From Psychrobacillus faecigallinarum (GTDB lineage Bacteria > Bacillota > Bacilli > Bacillales_A > Planococcaceae): DNA of 64,000 nucleotides. Location: assembly GCF_014836595.1 (NCBI RefSeq), contig NZ_JACSQO010000001.1, positions 1 to 64,000 on the forward strand, given 5' to 3'. Below the pieces are notes generated by a model, which was given only the letters and a program-made list of their open reading frames with translations, did not search any database and was not told the origin of the DNA. A program made the position numbers and the translations under genes. Every line of letters starts with the position of its first letter. The stretch's first letter is position 1. This document shows, one piece after another, positions 6,691 to 14,573 of this stretch.

Positions 6691-9075
6691 TTACTGAGTG
6701 AGCTTAAAAAAGCCCTCTGATTCATTTTCGATAACCCCTTTAGTAACTGGCGCACGTTCTTTTATGGTAATACCTGTTAAAAAAGCTTTATTTCCAGCGC
6801 CTTTTACTTTCCCAAAACCTTTCGTTTCCAACATTCGATAAAACGATCGGTTTCCTAAAACACGTTCACCCGATTTATAGCACCAACTGTCATATATGTT
6901 ATATAATTCTTTCGCTTCGATTTTGATAGCTTCATTTTTGGGCTCATCAATATAGCAAGCTTCATTCAAGAAAGGAGCTAAAATATCCATGTCCTCCTTG
7001 TATTGACCAGTTGCATCCACCACTATTCTCGGTTCTTTTAATCCCGATCGCTGCCACTTTAAACAACCTTCAACCGCCCAATTCAATATCCCTGACATTT
7101 CCAATGACAACTTTTCTTCGAGTTTCTTATCTCGTTGATGTGGTTTCAGACTTAATGTGAATGGAATAATTTTTACTCGTCTCCAAATACCATCATCTAC
7201 ACCGCCAATTACTGGTTTATGATTAGTTGTGAAAAATACTTTAAACTCTGGAATAAACTCAAAATATTCTTGTCGTAAGAAACGTGCTAAAAGTGGCTCT
7301 CCACCTGTAATAGTTTTAACAAGAGACTCCTGTAATTTTTCTCCTTCTTCTGACTCGACTGCTGACACAAATCTTGCACTGGCTAGTCTTGCAATGTCAT
7401 TATTTGCTCCTTCGTTCTTCTTTTTGATAAAAGTATCTGACTTAGTTTGAAGTCCATAATCACCCATGAGCGCTTTGATGATATTAATAAATGTCGATTT
7501 ACCATTACTACCACCACCTACAAGGAAATACATACCTTGCTCACTGATATCACCAGTCATGCTGTAGCCAACTAAACGCTGCATGTAATCAATAAGATCA
7601 TTGTCACCTTTAAAAATTTGTTGAAGGAAATTTAACCAAACAGGGCATTTTGCATTTTCATTAAATTCTACATTTGATAATTTTGATAATCGCAAATCTC
7701 TGTCATGTGGCTGCAACTTTCCATCTTTTAAATTCAGAACACCATTGGCACAGTTGAATAAAAATTTATGGCGGTCAAATTCTTCACGTTCAGCTGGAAC
7801 TAATGGCATTAAATCCTTGATACTATTCATACGTATATTTCGTTTGCCACATTTACGAGCCCACGAACGTTCTATTTCATCCTCTGATTTTTCTAATTCA
7901 CGCAAAACCTTATTTGCAATACGTTCAATTTGAAGCTTATTATCAACCTTCCACCGTTTGCCGTCCCATAGCATCCAACCCATTTCAGAAACGTATCGAA
8001 TCGCATGGCCATACTCATAAGCGATCCGTTCTGCATTACCTAATTCATTAAGACGGAATTTCTTTTTTGGCTTTTCCCCTTCATCAACCGCTACAGCTTC
8101 AACGTTTGAAGCCACATCAAATTCTGCATATTCTTTCTCGTGTTTGCGGTCCAAAATAGTTGTTGTGGTTGATGAAATAGCCGTTGCAATTGTTCTTTCA
8201 CCGTATGTTTCACCTGTATCACTAAAATGGATTCTGTCCCATTTATCACGCATAAGAGACGTTTCACGAAACATGCTATCCATTCGTGATGCACTTTTAC
8301 CTGTCCAAAAAGCAAGATGATTTGCTAATGCTAAATCACTCCCTGAATGGTCGTCTTTTAGTAAATTACCGTTATACAATGAACGGATTTCATCACCATT
8401 TTTGCTACGGAACATTCGCTCCCACAGAGCATCGTTCGAAATTTTGATTTCATCCTTTTCAAAGTCTGCTAGATTAACTCTTCCTTGCACATCGCTGTCA
8501 TCAAAATATTTTTCAAATACCTCGGCTAGCTCTTCTGTTCTGTCGTAAATCCCATTGGCATTTTCACGGTTTCCTGTCATCGTGAAGTAACGTCCGTATT
8601 GATAAATTTCTAAACCATGTTTTGCACTTTTACGTCCAGTTCCCACTACTGATTGTGGAAGGTTGCCCTTGATAATGATGTGAATGCCTGTTCCGCTGAC
8701 ACTAAATTCTGTATAACTGTCTAATGTATCTATAATTCCCTGGGCAAAAGTATTAATTATAGGATTAACCTTTTCAGTTTCATCAGCGCTGTATGAAACA
8801 CATTGATCAATATCAATACCGATAAAATTGTCTTGTCTACTGAATACAAAGCCTATGCCATCAGCATCTGATTCTGTGTAAAACTTAGCTGCAGTTGCAA
8901 ATGTCGACCATGTCCGACGATCGTTTGAACGTGCTTCATTCCCATCTATTTGATATGGAATTTTTGTATAACGTCCGCCTTTTTCTTCCGCCTTCCACAA
9001 TATCCATTGGGGTAATAACCTAAGTTCGGATGGTATTTCATTAAAATTGTATGGATTTTCTTTCATGTTACTCAC
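6691..9075 (-). CDS. phage primase-helicase (PrimPol plus D5 SF3 helicase)
   Basis: The 794-residue replication protein has an N-terminal prim-pol-like domain: GIDIDQC near residue 87, SGTGIHIIIKG and LEIYQYGRYFTMTGNR. A D5-type superfamily 3 ATPase follows, with Walker A GGGSNGKST near residue 518, VSAVESEEG, sensor FFTTNHKP and arginine finger region DDGIWRRVKIIPF. A winged-helix C-terminus follows. It should prime and unwind phage DNA at the adjacent iteron region. ATG 9075 follows GTAGGTGAG. Confidence 0.9.
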   Translation of the reverse strand: MSNMKENPYNFNEIPSELRLLPQWILWKAEEKGGRYTKIPYQIDGNEARSNDRRTWSTFATAAKFYTESDADGIGFVFSRQDNFIGIDIDQCVSYSADETEKVNPIINTFAQGIIDTLDSYTEFSVSGTGIHIIIKGNLPQSVVGTGRKSAKHGLEIYQYGRYFTMTGNRENANGIYDRTEELAEVFEKYFDDSDVQGRVNLADFEKDEIKISNDALWERMFRSKNGDEIRSLYNGNLLKDDHSGSDLALANHLAFWTGKSASRMDSMFRETSLMRDKWDRIHFSDTGETYGERTIATAISSTTTTILDRKHEKEYAEFDVASNVEAVAVDEGEKPKKKFRLNELGNAERIAYEYGHAIRYVSEMGWMLWDGKRWKVDNKLQIERIANKVLRELEKSEDEIERSWARKCGKRNIRMNSIKDLMPLVPAEREEFDRHKFLFNCANGVLNLKDGKLQPHDRDLRLSKLSNVEFNENAKCPVWLNFLQQIFKGDNDLIDYMQRLVGYSMTGDISEQGMYFLVGGGSNGKSTFINIIKALMGDYGLQTKSDTFIKKKNEGANNDIARLASARFVSAVESEEGEKLQESLVKTITGGEPLLARFLRQEYFEFIPEFKVFFTTNHKPVIGGVDDGIWRRVKIIPFTLSLKPHQRDKKLEEKLSLEMSGILNWAVEGCLKWQRSGLKEPRIVVDATGQYKEDMDILAPFLNEACYIDEPKNEAIKIEAKELYNIYDSWCYKSGERVLGNRSFYRMLETKGFGKVKGAGNKAFLTGITIKERAPVTKGVIENESEGFFKLTQ

Positions 9076-9288
9076 CTACTTCTCTACTACTTCAAAAGCA
9101 ATTGCCTTAACTACAACAGAATTTTTAAAGAATCTTTGAGCACGTTTAGCACTTGTTAAATTATCATGAGCTTTAATTGAAGGACGTGTACTACTTCCTC
9201 CTCCCATTGGGAAATTAATGACTTCACCTTCACTATTTACATTGGCCACTAAGAAAACTTCATTTGTTTTAGAATTACAATTAAGCAT
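9076..9288 (-). CDS. small phage protein, unknown
   Basis: The likely start is ATG 9288, which overlaps the stop of the zinc-finger gene as TAATG; the longer reading from 9360 would run through that gene. The product has 70 residues, with a beta-rich N-terminus (NEVFLVANVNSEGEVINFPM), a GGGSSTRPSIKAHD loop and a basic helix (SAKRAQRFFKNS). No function is assigned. It abuts the primase-helicase start. Confidence 0.55.
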   Translation of the reverse strand: MLNCNSKTNEVFLVANVNSEGEVINFPMGGGSSTRPSIKAHDNLTSAKRAQRFFKNSVVVKAIAFEVVEK

Positions 9289-9667
9289 TATTCGACCACC
9301 ATCTTTCTTGAGTAATAATTTTGAGTGCTTGTAAGCAGCGTTCACGCTGAAACATACCAAAATGGCATTCGCTTTGTGGTATATCCATTTGTTGTGCTAA
9401 TGATTGATATAAACCACCGCGGCTTTTGACCTTTTCATATCTCCATAATTTATCGAATATGTCATGGCAGGCTTTACGTAATATTTGAACATCTTTTGTC
9501 GCTAGTGTTCCAAGTGGTTTACCGCTGTCATGTGTACCAACATTCGCTTTACAATCGTGACAGTAATAACATTTGCCATTACCATATTCACGACCATATA
9601 TGATAGAATTGCTTTCTTTCTTCACCTTATTTGAGCCACAGTTATGGCAAATTTCTATTGCACTCAT
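9281..9667 (-). CDS. zinc-finger phage protein (DUF3268-like)
   Basis: The 128-residue protein carries CHNCGS near the N-terminus and CYYCHDCKANVGTH, a zinc-ribbon reading like the DUF3268 zinc-finger family. GKPLGTLATKD and IPQSECHFGMF follow as in that family. It is common in phage replication modules next to the primase. ATG 9667 follows a GAGGTG site. Confidence 0.7.
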   Translation of the reverse strand: MSAIEICHNCGSNKVKKESNSIIYGREYGNGKCYYCHDCKANVGTHDSGKPLGTLATKDVQILRKACHDIFDKLWRYEKVKSRGGLYQSLAQQMDIPQSECHFGMFQRERCLQALKIITQERWWSNNA

Positions 9668-9689
9668 GGTTTTTCACCTCATTTTGGGT

Positions 9690-9722
9690 ATAAAAAAGAG
9701 AAGTCCAGAAAAGGACCTCTCT
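9690..9722 (-). terminator. terminator within the early operon
   Basis: AGAGAAGTCC and GGACCTCTCT form a stem in the gap after the DUF669-like gene (minus strand), followed by T residues. It would separate the recombination module from the replication module unless antitermination occurs. Confidence 0.6.
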
Positions 9723-9734
9723 ATTAAATTTTCA

Positions 9735-10196
9735 TTAGAATGGTAGCTGATCGTCACCTACAGTAACAGGGGCATGTGTTTGTTGTGGTGGATTCACATT
9801 AGAAGCCTTGTAACTGGATGCTTTAGGAAATTCACGACCATCATCTTGTTTCTTTTGTGTTACATAGATAACTAAAGTTTTCCCTATAACATCTTTAGCC
9901 ATTTGCTCAACACTTGCAGGTGCATAATTGTCAGGCATTCCGCATGCTTTGAAAAATGATTTAGCGATTCCTTTTGCAGTTGGGTGTTCAAAAGTAAATG
10001 TATTGTATTGAATTTTTGCTCCTTGATGATTCTGTGGCACATCTGAACGGATTTCAAAATCAACTTCCAATTTTGGTTTACCACTACTTTTTGCAACACT
10101 TCCAATTGCATTTAAAACAGTTACTTCATATTCACCTTTCTCAATTGGACTAAATCCTTTTACTTCTTCAACTTCATCCATTTTAAAAAACGACAT
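9735..10196 (-). CDS. DUF669-like phage single-strand-binding-type protein
   Basis: This is a 153-residue protein with an OB-fold-like beta-rich body (KGEYEVTVLNAIGSVAKSSG, KLEVDFEIRSD, IGKTLVIYVTQKK). A Pro/Gln-rich linker leads to an acidic tip ending GDDQLPF, like bacterial SSB tails that recruit replication proteins. In phages DUF669 proteins sit with the AAA ATPase and Gp157 proteins, as here. Its start overlaps the ATPase stop by one base. Confidence 0.75.
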   Translation of the reverse strand: MSFFKMDEVEEVKGFSPIEKGEYEVTVLNAIGSVAKSSGKPKLEVDFEIRSDVPQNHQGAKIQYNTFTFEHPTAKGIAKSFFKACGMPDNYAPASVEQMAKDVIGKTLVIYVTQKKQDDGREFPKASSYKASNVNPPQQTHAPVTVGDDQLPF

Positions 10197-10909
10197 TATT
10201 TTTTCTCTCCTTTTTCTTCTTTAATTGTGGAAGGCACATGACCAACCTTGAAAATATCTTCTTGAGCACATGCTTTGCGACTATCTAATTGATTTTTAGC
10301 AAATAAATAATCAGTTGGCTCTAACAAGAAACCCCTTTTTTGCGTTTCCGGATTAATGACCAACTTACCAACTACATGACATAAACCCATAAAATTATTT
10401 AGGATTTTATCACGCATGTCTGGGTAAGCTCTGTTTACAGCTTGTCCAGATGGTAGCTCCCATTTATCTGTTGTTTCCCAAGCAGTAAATACAACACGCT
10501 TTCCTAACGTTTGAATAAAACGAACGCTATCGATAATGAAAAAATCAATTTGTTGATAGTTTGCCATTGAAGGAACACGGTTATTTTTCCCGTCGCGTCC
10601 TAAATTGGCAAGCATGGATCTAGTAAGCTCTGAAATATTATCGAATACGAGATTGTCATATTTAGATAAATCAGCTCGTCCTAAATCTCTCATTAATGCA
10701 TTCCACTCTTCCCAAGCCTGGTGGGAGTTGAATTCCACAATATCTATGTTCTCCTGACCTTTTAATACACTGTGTGTTTTATCTAAAGGGATATACAATG
10801 TTTTACCTTCTAAATACTTGATGGTGCTAGTTTTCCCCATACCAGGTGGACTGTATATAAGAAAAGTTGATGAATCTGTTTTAATATCTTTTGCATTTGA
10901 AATGTTCAT
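10196..10909 (-). CDS. phage AAA/RecA-like ATPase
   Basis: The 237-residue ATPase has Walker A SPPGMGKTST near residue 20 and a hydrophobic strand ending in Asp (YDNLVFDNISEL) as the likely Walker B. It resembles the phage nucleotide-binding proteins that accompany DUF669 and act in recombination or annealing. It lies between two proteins with SSB-like C-terminal tips. Confidence 0.75.
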   Translation of the reverse strand: MNISNAKDIKTDSSTFLIYSPPGMGKTSTIKYLEGKTLYIPLDKTHSVLKGQENIDIVEFNSHQAWEEWNALMRDLGRADLSKYDNLVFDNISELTRSMLANLGRDGKNNRVPSMANYQQIDFFIIDSVRFIQTLGKRVVFTAWETTDKWELPSGQAVNRAYPDMRDKILNNFMGLCHVVGKLVINPETQKRGFLLEPTDYLFAKNQLDSRKACAQEDIFKVGHVPSTIKEEKGEKK

Positions 10910-10927
10910 GCCTTCTCCTCTTTTCTA

Positions 10928-11224
10928 TTAAAATGGTGCCCCATCATCAGTTTGTTCTTCCACACTCTCATTTGATTCCACTTCATCAATTGTCAATTGA
11001 CCTTCTGCAGCATCATCTTGTGGACGGCTCTCCATTACTTCTTTTGGAGTTTGATAAGCGTATGTTAAATCGATTAAGAAATACTGACCATACTTGTTAT
11101 ATTTCTCAGTGATTTTGTGCATTTGAAGGTTTTCATTTTCTTTAGCAGCTGATACAATCTCCTCTGCTTGCTCACGAGTATCAGCGTAATGTTGTTCCTT
11201 TTGGTTTAGTTGAACTTTTGACAT
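10928..11224 (-). CDS. phage early protein with SSB-like acidic tail
   Basis: The family of this 98-residue protein is unknown. A helical N-terminal half (REQAEEIVSAAKENENLQMH) leads to a short beta stretch (YGQYFLIDLTYAYQ). A disordered acidic tail ends TDDGAPF, again like the SSB DDxPF tip. It may contact the same partners as the DUF669-like protein two genes downstream. Confidence 0.6.
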   Translation of the reverse strand: MSKVQLNQKEQHYADTREQAEEIVSAAKENENLQMHKITEKYNKYGQYFLIDLTYAYQTPKEVMESRPQDDAAEGQLTIDEVESNESVEEQTDDGAPF

Positions 11225-11238
11225 TTGAATATCCCCTT

Positions 11239-11712
11239 TTATTTAATTTGTAATGATTTATTTACAACCAATTTTACGCCTGGAATTTCAGATTCTTTTA
11301 ATCGTTTCGCTAGTTCAGCTTTACTGATGGTACGTTCAATCTTAATGAATTCCTTTGGAATTAATGATTCATCTAGAATGTGGACAGATGGAGCGTTATT
11401 ACGGAATTTAATATTAAATTTTTCTGTTTTGACTTCATCCCGATTACTTAATTTCATGGTTTCTTCTATCGCTTGCTTCATGCGATTAATACCTTTTTTA
11501 GCAATAGCTTTGCGTTCTTTAAAACGTTTTTCTTCTGTATCATAAGCAATCACATCAGCTTCAAGATTTCGAATAACCATTACATAAGCTTCAAGCTTTT
11601 CTTCGATAGCACCTTCGATAGATTCTAGAGTTTCCTCCAGTCCACCGGCACCATCCACAATCATTTGCTGTATCTGTGCATACGATCCTTGTAATTCATA
11701 AAGAGTAGGCAT
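11239..11712 (-). CDS. Gp157-like siphovirus protein
   Basis: The 157-residue protein begins with TLYELQGSYAQIQQMIVDG and continues with a long coiled coil (LEADVIAYDTEEKRFKERKA). NAPSVHILDESLIPKEFIKI and GVKLVVNKSLQIK follow. This is the layout of the siphovirus Gp157 family, found with phage recombination genes. ATG 11712 follows AGGAGG. Confidence 0.8.
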   Translation of the reverse strand: MPTLYELQGSYAQIQQMIVDGAGGLEETLESIEGAIEEKLEAYVMVIRNLEADVIAYDTEEKRFKERKAIAKKGINRMKQAIEETMKLSNRDEVKTEKFNIKFRNNAPSVHILDESLIPKEFIKIERTISKAELAKRLKESEIPGVKLVVNKSLQIK

Positions 11713-11749
11713 GGTTTTCCTCCTGTGATATAATGTTCTCGAATATAGT

Positions 11750-11780
11750 AAAGATAAGGACCTCTCGGCAAAGGGGTCTT
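11750..11780 (-). terminator. possible terminator
   Basis: AAGGACC and GGGTCTT form a hairpin around CTCGGCAAAG just past the stop of the 11783 gene. Flanking T residues occur on both strands. Confidence 0.4.
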
Positions 11781-11782
11781 TT

Positions 11783-12091
11783 TTATTTGTCCCAGTTAAT
11801 AACTAGATAACGTTCGAAGTAATTAGTAATTAAACCCTTTTTCTCAACCTCCTCAAACTCACAACTGTAACCAGCTGCTTTCAAAGCTTTTCGTACAACT
11901 TTCAAGGCCCTAATGTCCTCCCCTGGATATACCTTGTGTCGATATCCCGTGTAACCTTCCAATGCAGAATCTTCAATTGATCGAATAAACCTTTTTAATA
12001 TCGGTCCGTTAAGAATCTCTTGTTCAAAATCTCTAGTCCCCTTTTCGGATATTTCCGCTAGAAACTGTGGTGTTGGAATATTTATATCCAT
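11783..12091 (-). CDS. phage early protein, unknown
   Basis: I prefer ATG 12091 (102 residues), which follows AAAGG inside the preceding micro-ORF. A longer TTG reading from 12124 lacks a Shine-Dalgarno. The product is basic to neutral with an alpha/beta pattern (RFIRSIEDSALEGYTG, EDIRALKVVRKALKAAGYSC, FERYLVINWDK). I see no recognisable motif. Confidence 0.55.
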   Translation of the reverse strand: MDINIPTPQFLAEISEKGTRDFEQEILNGPILKRFIRSIEDSALEGYTGYRHKVYPGEDIRALKVVRKALKAAGYSCEFEEVEKKGLITNYFERYLVINWDK

Positions 12092-12095
12092 GATT

Positions 12096-12194
12096 TCACT
12101 TACCTTTCGTTTGTGTTTTGACAAATGCTTGATGTATTAACATGAAACGTTCAATAGATGGTCTAGACAACCATTCTTTAGCTGTTGTTTTCAC
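12096..12194 (-). CDS. 32-residue phage micro-protein (paralogue 1)
   Basis: GTG 12194 follows GGAGGCGAG. The peptide begins MKTTAKEWLSRPSIERFMLI and ends in basic residues. It aligns with a second 32-residue ORF at 13121-13219 over MK..EWL..P.E.R, the A and the Lys-rich end. Both are exactly 32 codons long, and each is tightly linked to the next gene. Function is unknown. Confidence 0.6.
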   Translation of the reverse strand: MKTTAKEWLSRPSIERFMLIHQAFVKTQTKGK

Positions 12195-12211
12195 TTACTC
12201 GCCTCCCTTCG

Positions 12212-12430
12212 TTATTTTGCTACGTAAGCTCGAGCACCTAATCTCTCAATCAAGTAATCTTCCACATTCTCTTCATAGATAATGTCATCATCTATTTGAA
12301 AATAACGGTCACCAGTTTGAAGTTCGGTACCTGAGAAATCCTCAATGGGATGGTCTTCTTTTTCAAAGTCCAAATGTTCCTTTGTCGGGTATCCTGTAAG
12401 CATTGTTCTTTCAATCTGTGGATGGTCCAT
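12212..12430 (-). CDS. YqaI-like phage protein
   Basis: This 72-residue acidic protein has a segment DRYFQIDDDIIYEENVEDYL followed by IERLGARAY. That segment is like the YqaI protein of the B. subtilis skin element (DDYVIDGGEIILRENLERYL). Its role is unknown. It overlaps the gene upstream by 20 bases. Confidence 0.6.
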   Translation of the reverse strand: MDHPQIERTMLTGYPTKEHLDFEKEDHPIEDFSGTELQTGDRYFQIDDDIIYEENVEDYLIERLGARAYVAK

Positions 12431-12593
12431 TCATTTCACCAACCTTTATAAAGTAGACAATGGAATAAATAACTGGTTCATATCCATGTGCTCTTCGAAA
12501 TTCCGTTAGTGCTTCATCAACCATAAATCCTTCAGTGGCTATTCTCCATTTTTGACCCATGGATGATGTCACTTCCCAAATATATTCTTTCAT
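12411..12593 (-). CDS. small phage early protein
   Basis: The 60-residue protein starts at ATG 12593 behind GAAAGGAG and reads YIWEVTSSMGQKWRIATEGF, then DEALTEFRRAHGYEPVIYSI. The fold appears alpha/beta and no family is recognised. Overlap with the YqaI-like gene suggests coupled translation. Confidence 0.6.
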   Translation of the reverse strand: MKEYIWEVTSSMGQKWRIATEGFMVDEALTEFRRAHGYEPVIYSIVYFIKVGEMNGPSTD

Positions 12594-12678
12594 GCCTTGC
12601 TCCTTTCAAAATTTTATTATTTACCAATCAATTACAATTTTTTCTGTTAAAATATTTTTAGAAAGGTAGGTGATACAT

Positions 12679-12837
12679 ATGTTTAAAGCAAATAAAGAAT
12701 ATGCAATGAAGACAGCTGTCGAACTAGCTAAGGTTAACTTAGAATCTACTAAAGAATGGGTTCACCCAGAAAACGTCAATTATTTTATTGAAGAAGTCTA
12801 TCTTCGTCTTACTGGTGAAAAAGAAACTGAAGAATAA
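12679..12837 (+). CDS. small plus-strand phage protein, 52 residues
   Basis: ATG 12679 follows AAAGGTAGGTGA. The product is helical and acidic (KEYAMKTAVELAKVNLE, HPENVNYFIEEVYLRLTGE). It is transcribed against the early operon, and its end overlaps the end of the 12798-13124 gene by 40 bases. The good ribosome site and clean frame argue that it is real. Function is unknown. Confidence 0.55.
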   Translation: MFKANKEYAMKTAVELAKVNLESTKEWVHPENVNYFIEEVYLRLTGEKETEE

Positions 12838-13124
12838 TTTCTAAAGTACACTTCGGCAACTTTCGGAAGAGCCTCAATCTCTTCGGGAGTTGCTAAGTCA
12901 TTTTTATTTACGGTTCGTATTATCCAATCTGCTAAGGTATTTAATACTTTTTTTTGTTGTTCCCCACTCGTTGTTCCAGCAACTTGTGGGGATTTTTCTT
13001 CCACTCTTCCTAATGAGGACTTCCCCGCTTCAAAACCTTCAGCATATCCTTCTGCTTTAATTTCCTTAACTAATTCAAATAGCAAATTACGATTCTTTTC
13101 ACTTAACCCCTTAATAGTACTCAT
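12798..13124 (-). CDS. phage early protein, unknown
   Basis: ATG 13124 overlaps the stop of the upstream micro-ORF as ATGA, so translation is coupled. The 108-residue helical protein (NRNLLFELVKEIKAEGYAEG, then KVLNTLADWIIRTVNKND) has a low-complexity middle and an Arg-rich end. Its 3' end overlaps the plus-strand gene 12679-12837. Confidence 0.55.
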   Translation of the reverse strand: MSTIKGLSEKNRNLLFELVKEIKAEGYAEGFEAGKSSLGRVEEKSPQVAGTTSGEQQKKVLNTLADWIIRTVNKNDLATPEEIEALPKVAEVYFRNYSSVSFSPVRRR

Positions 13125-13219
13125 TGGTTTACTCCTTTCGATTTCTTTATTGCATTACTAATCAACACAAGACGTTGTTCGATTGGCATTGCTAACCATT
13201 CAATTGGTTTGATTTTCAT
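13121..13219 (-). CDS. 32-residue phage micro-protein (paralogue 2)
   Basis: ATG 13219 opens a peptide beginning MKIKPIEWLAMPIEQRLVLI with a basic end. It is the paralogue of the 12096-12194 peptide, with the same length and the same MK...EWL..P.E.R pattern. It lies between the excisionase and the 13124 gene and overlaps the latter by four bases. Confidence 0.6.
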   Translation of the reverse strand: MKIKPIEWLAMPIEQRLVLISNAIKKSKGVNQ

Positions 13220-13256
13220 TGTTTTCTCCCTTCAAAGATAGATTGCTAGTTTTGAG

Positions 13257-13427
13257 TTAGGAATTATTACCAACAAACCATTTTTCAATAGTTTCTCTAT
13301 GGAATAAAACACGTCCACGAATCTTTTTATGTGGAATTTCTCCTAAACGAGCCATTGTGTAGATAGTTCCAGTAGAAACACCAATTAATTCTGCAACCTC
13401 GTTCACTGTTAATGTGATTTTTTCCAA
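13257..13427 (-). CDS. excisionase-type MerR-like HTH protein
   Basis: TTG 13427 follows AGGAGGTG. The 56-residue protein reads LTVNEVAELIGVSTGTIYTM, then GEIPHKKIRGRVLFH, and ends KWFVGNN. This is the excisionase/MerR-type DNA-binding fold that directs prophage excision or acts as an early regulator. It lies just downstream of the Cro-like gene on the lytic side of the switch. Confidence 0.75.
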   Translation of the reverse strand: MEKITLTVNEVAELIGVSTGTIYTMARLGEIPHKKIRGRVLFHRETIEKWFVGNNS

Positions 13428-13444
13428 TCTAACACCTCCTAGTT

Positions 13445-13459
13445 ATGATTTAAAATCAT
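13445..13459. promoter_or_regulatory. operator palindrome 1 of the prophage switch
   Basis: ATGATTTAAAATCAT is a perfect 7+1+7 palindrome between the Cro-like gene and the excisionase gene. Confidence 0.6.
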
Positions 13460-13466
13460 GGTGAGA

Positions 13467-13667
13467 CTATGAAATGTCACGTAATCCTAGAATATCATCT
13501 GCACTTACACCGAAATACTTACAAAGCTTAATTAAATAAGGCATAGAAATAGTATTAATATCTTTTTCCCATAAACTAATACTAGTTTGAGACGAGCCGA
13601 TTTTTTCAGCGAGTTGCTTTTGTGTCATTTTTCCATGACGCGCTCGCAATTCGGCAATATTCAACAT
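13467..13667 (-). CDS. Cro-like XRE repressor
   Basis: ATG 13667 follows AAAGGAGGTGATT, so the longer upstream reading is not needed. The 66-residue protein is a single helix-turn-helix: KMTQKQLAEKIGSSQTSISL, then PYLIKLCKYFGVSADDILGL. It is transcribed divergently from the CI-like gene and heads the lytic operon, the position of Cro. Confidence 0.85.
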   Translation of the reverse strand: MLNIAELRARHGKMTQKQLAEKIGSSQTSISLWEKDINTISMPYLIKLCKYFGVSADDILGLRDIS

Positions 13668-13707
13668 AATAATCACCTCCTTTGTCACTTTATGTAATAA
13701 ACTATAC

Positions 13708-13806
13708 AAGATTTTAAATCATATATCAAGAGTTTTATATGATTTATAATCTTATTTTTATAAAATAATATTAAGTTACTATAGAATATTATTGATTTTA
13801 AATCAC
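13708..13806. promoter_or_regulatory. divergent switch region with operators 2-4
   Basis: Three copies of the switch palindrome lie between the divergent Cro and CI genes: AAGATTTTAAATCAT (13708-13722), ATGATTTATAATCTT (13739-13753) and TTGATTTTAAATCAC (13792-13806). They match ATGATTTWWAATCAT at most positions, so both early promoters probably lie under them. A fifth copy, TAGATTTAAAATCAT, lies at 13922-13936 inside the CI gene. Confidence 0.65.
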
Positions 13807-13845
13807 ATATTAAATATAATTAATACAAGAAAGGAGGTAAAAATC

Positions 13846-14490
13846 ATGAGAACGACAGGTGAAATCATTAAAGAGCTAAGAGAAGCACACGGTTTATCCA
13901 AACAACGGCTCGCTGAATTACTAGATTTAAAATCATACACCACTGTTTCAAAATGGGAAGTCAATGAAAATCATCCTAGAGGAAAAGAAATTAAGATGCT
14001 TTGTACTTTGTTTAATATCTCAGCAGATTATTTACTTGGCTTAAAGGATGAGAATGTAATACCTTTGTTTAACTATAAGTATATTCCTAGTTCAATCTCT
14101 GCTGGATTACCTATAACAGTCGATACTGTAGCGGATTATGAATGTGAAAGAATTGCGTTACCGGATAATGTGATGGGGAAATGGGCTAGAAATAAGGATG
14201 TATTCTTCCTAAAGGTTAACGGTGATTCTATGAATAAGATCTTTCCGAACGATGCTTTAATTGGTATTAAAATGATTTCCTTGTCTGAGTTGAATGACAA
14301 AGACATTGTTGTCTTTAATTACGACAATGAGTATTCCGTAAAAAGATTTATGAAAAATGAAAGAGCAAACAAATTGATCTTCAGACCGGAATCAAATGAT
14401 GAAACATTTACAGACATTGTAATTGAAGAAGAGCAAAAGGATTTGGTTCAGATTGTAGGCAAGGTTGTAGTATATATAGTAACAGCATAA
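13846..14490 (+). CDS. CI-like phage repressor (HTH plus S24 peptidase)
   Basis: ATG 13846 follows AAGGAGG, giving 214 residues. Residues 1-65 are an XRE helix-turn-helix (GLSKQRLAELLDLKSYTTVS). After a linker with a possible Ala-Gly cleavage site (SSISAGL), residues 110-214 form a LexA/S24 domain with Ser in VNGDSMN (about 126) and Lys in YSVKRFM (about 165). It should maintain lysogeny and be inactivated in a RecA-dependent way. An operator inside its own coding region suggests autoregulation. Confidence 0.9.
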   Translation: MRTTGEIIKELREAHGLSKQRLAELLDLKSYTTVSKWEVNENHPRGKEIKMLCTLFNISADYLLGLKDENVIPLFNYKYIPSSISAGLPITVDTVADYECERIALPDNVMGKWARNKDVFFLKVNGDSMNKIFPNDALIGIKMISLSELNDKDIVVFNYDNEYSVKRFMKNERANKLIFRPESNDETFTDIVIEEEQKDLVQIVGKVVVYIVTA

Positions 14491-14520
14491 TAAATTTCTA
14501 ACGTTAGCAATTTAACAGTA

Positions 14521-14550
14521 TAAGAGTAGCTCATTTGCTGCTCTTTTCTT
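14521..14550 (+). terminator. terminator between repressor and integrase
   Basis: AAGAGTAGC and GCTGCTCTT pair around TCATTT and are followed by TTTTCTT, 30 bases past the repressor stop. Confidence 0.6.
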
Positions 14551-14573
14551 ATACCATCGAAAGGAGAAATACC

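Noticed and set aside
8091..8315. 74-codon frame inside the primase-helicase gene
   Set aside because: It is on the same strand but in another frame of a well-supported 794-residue gene, with no ribosome site.
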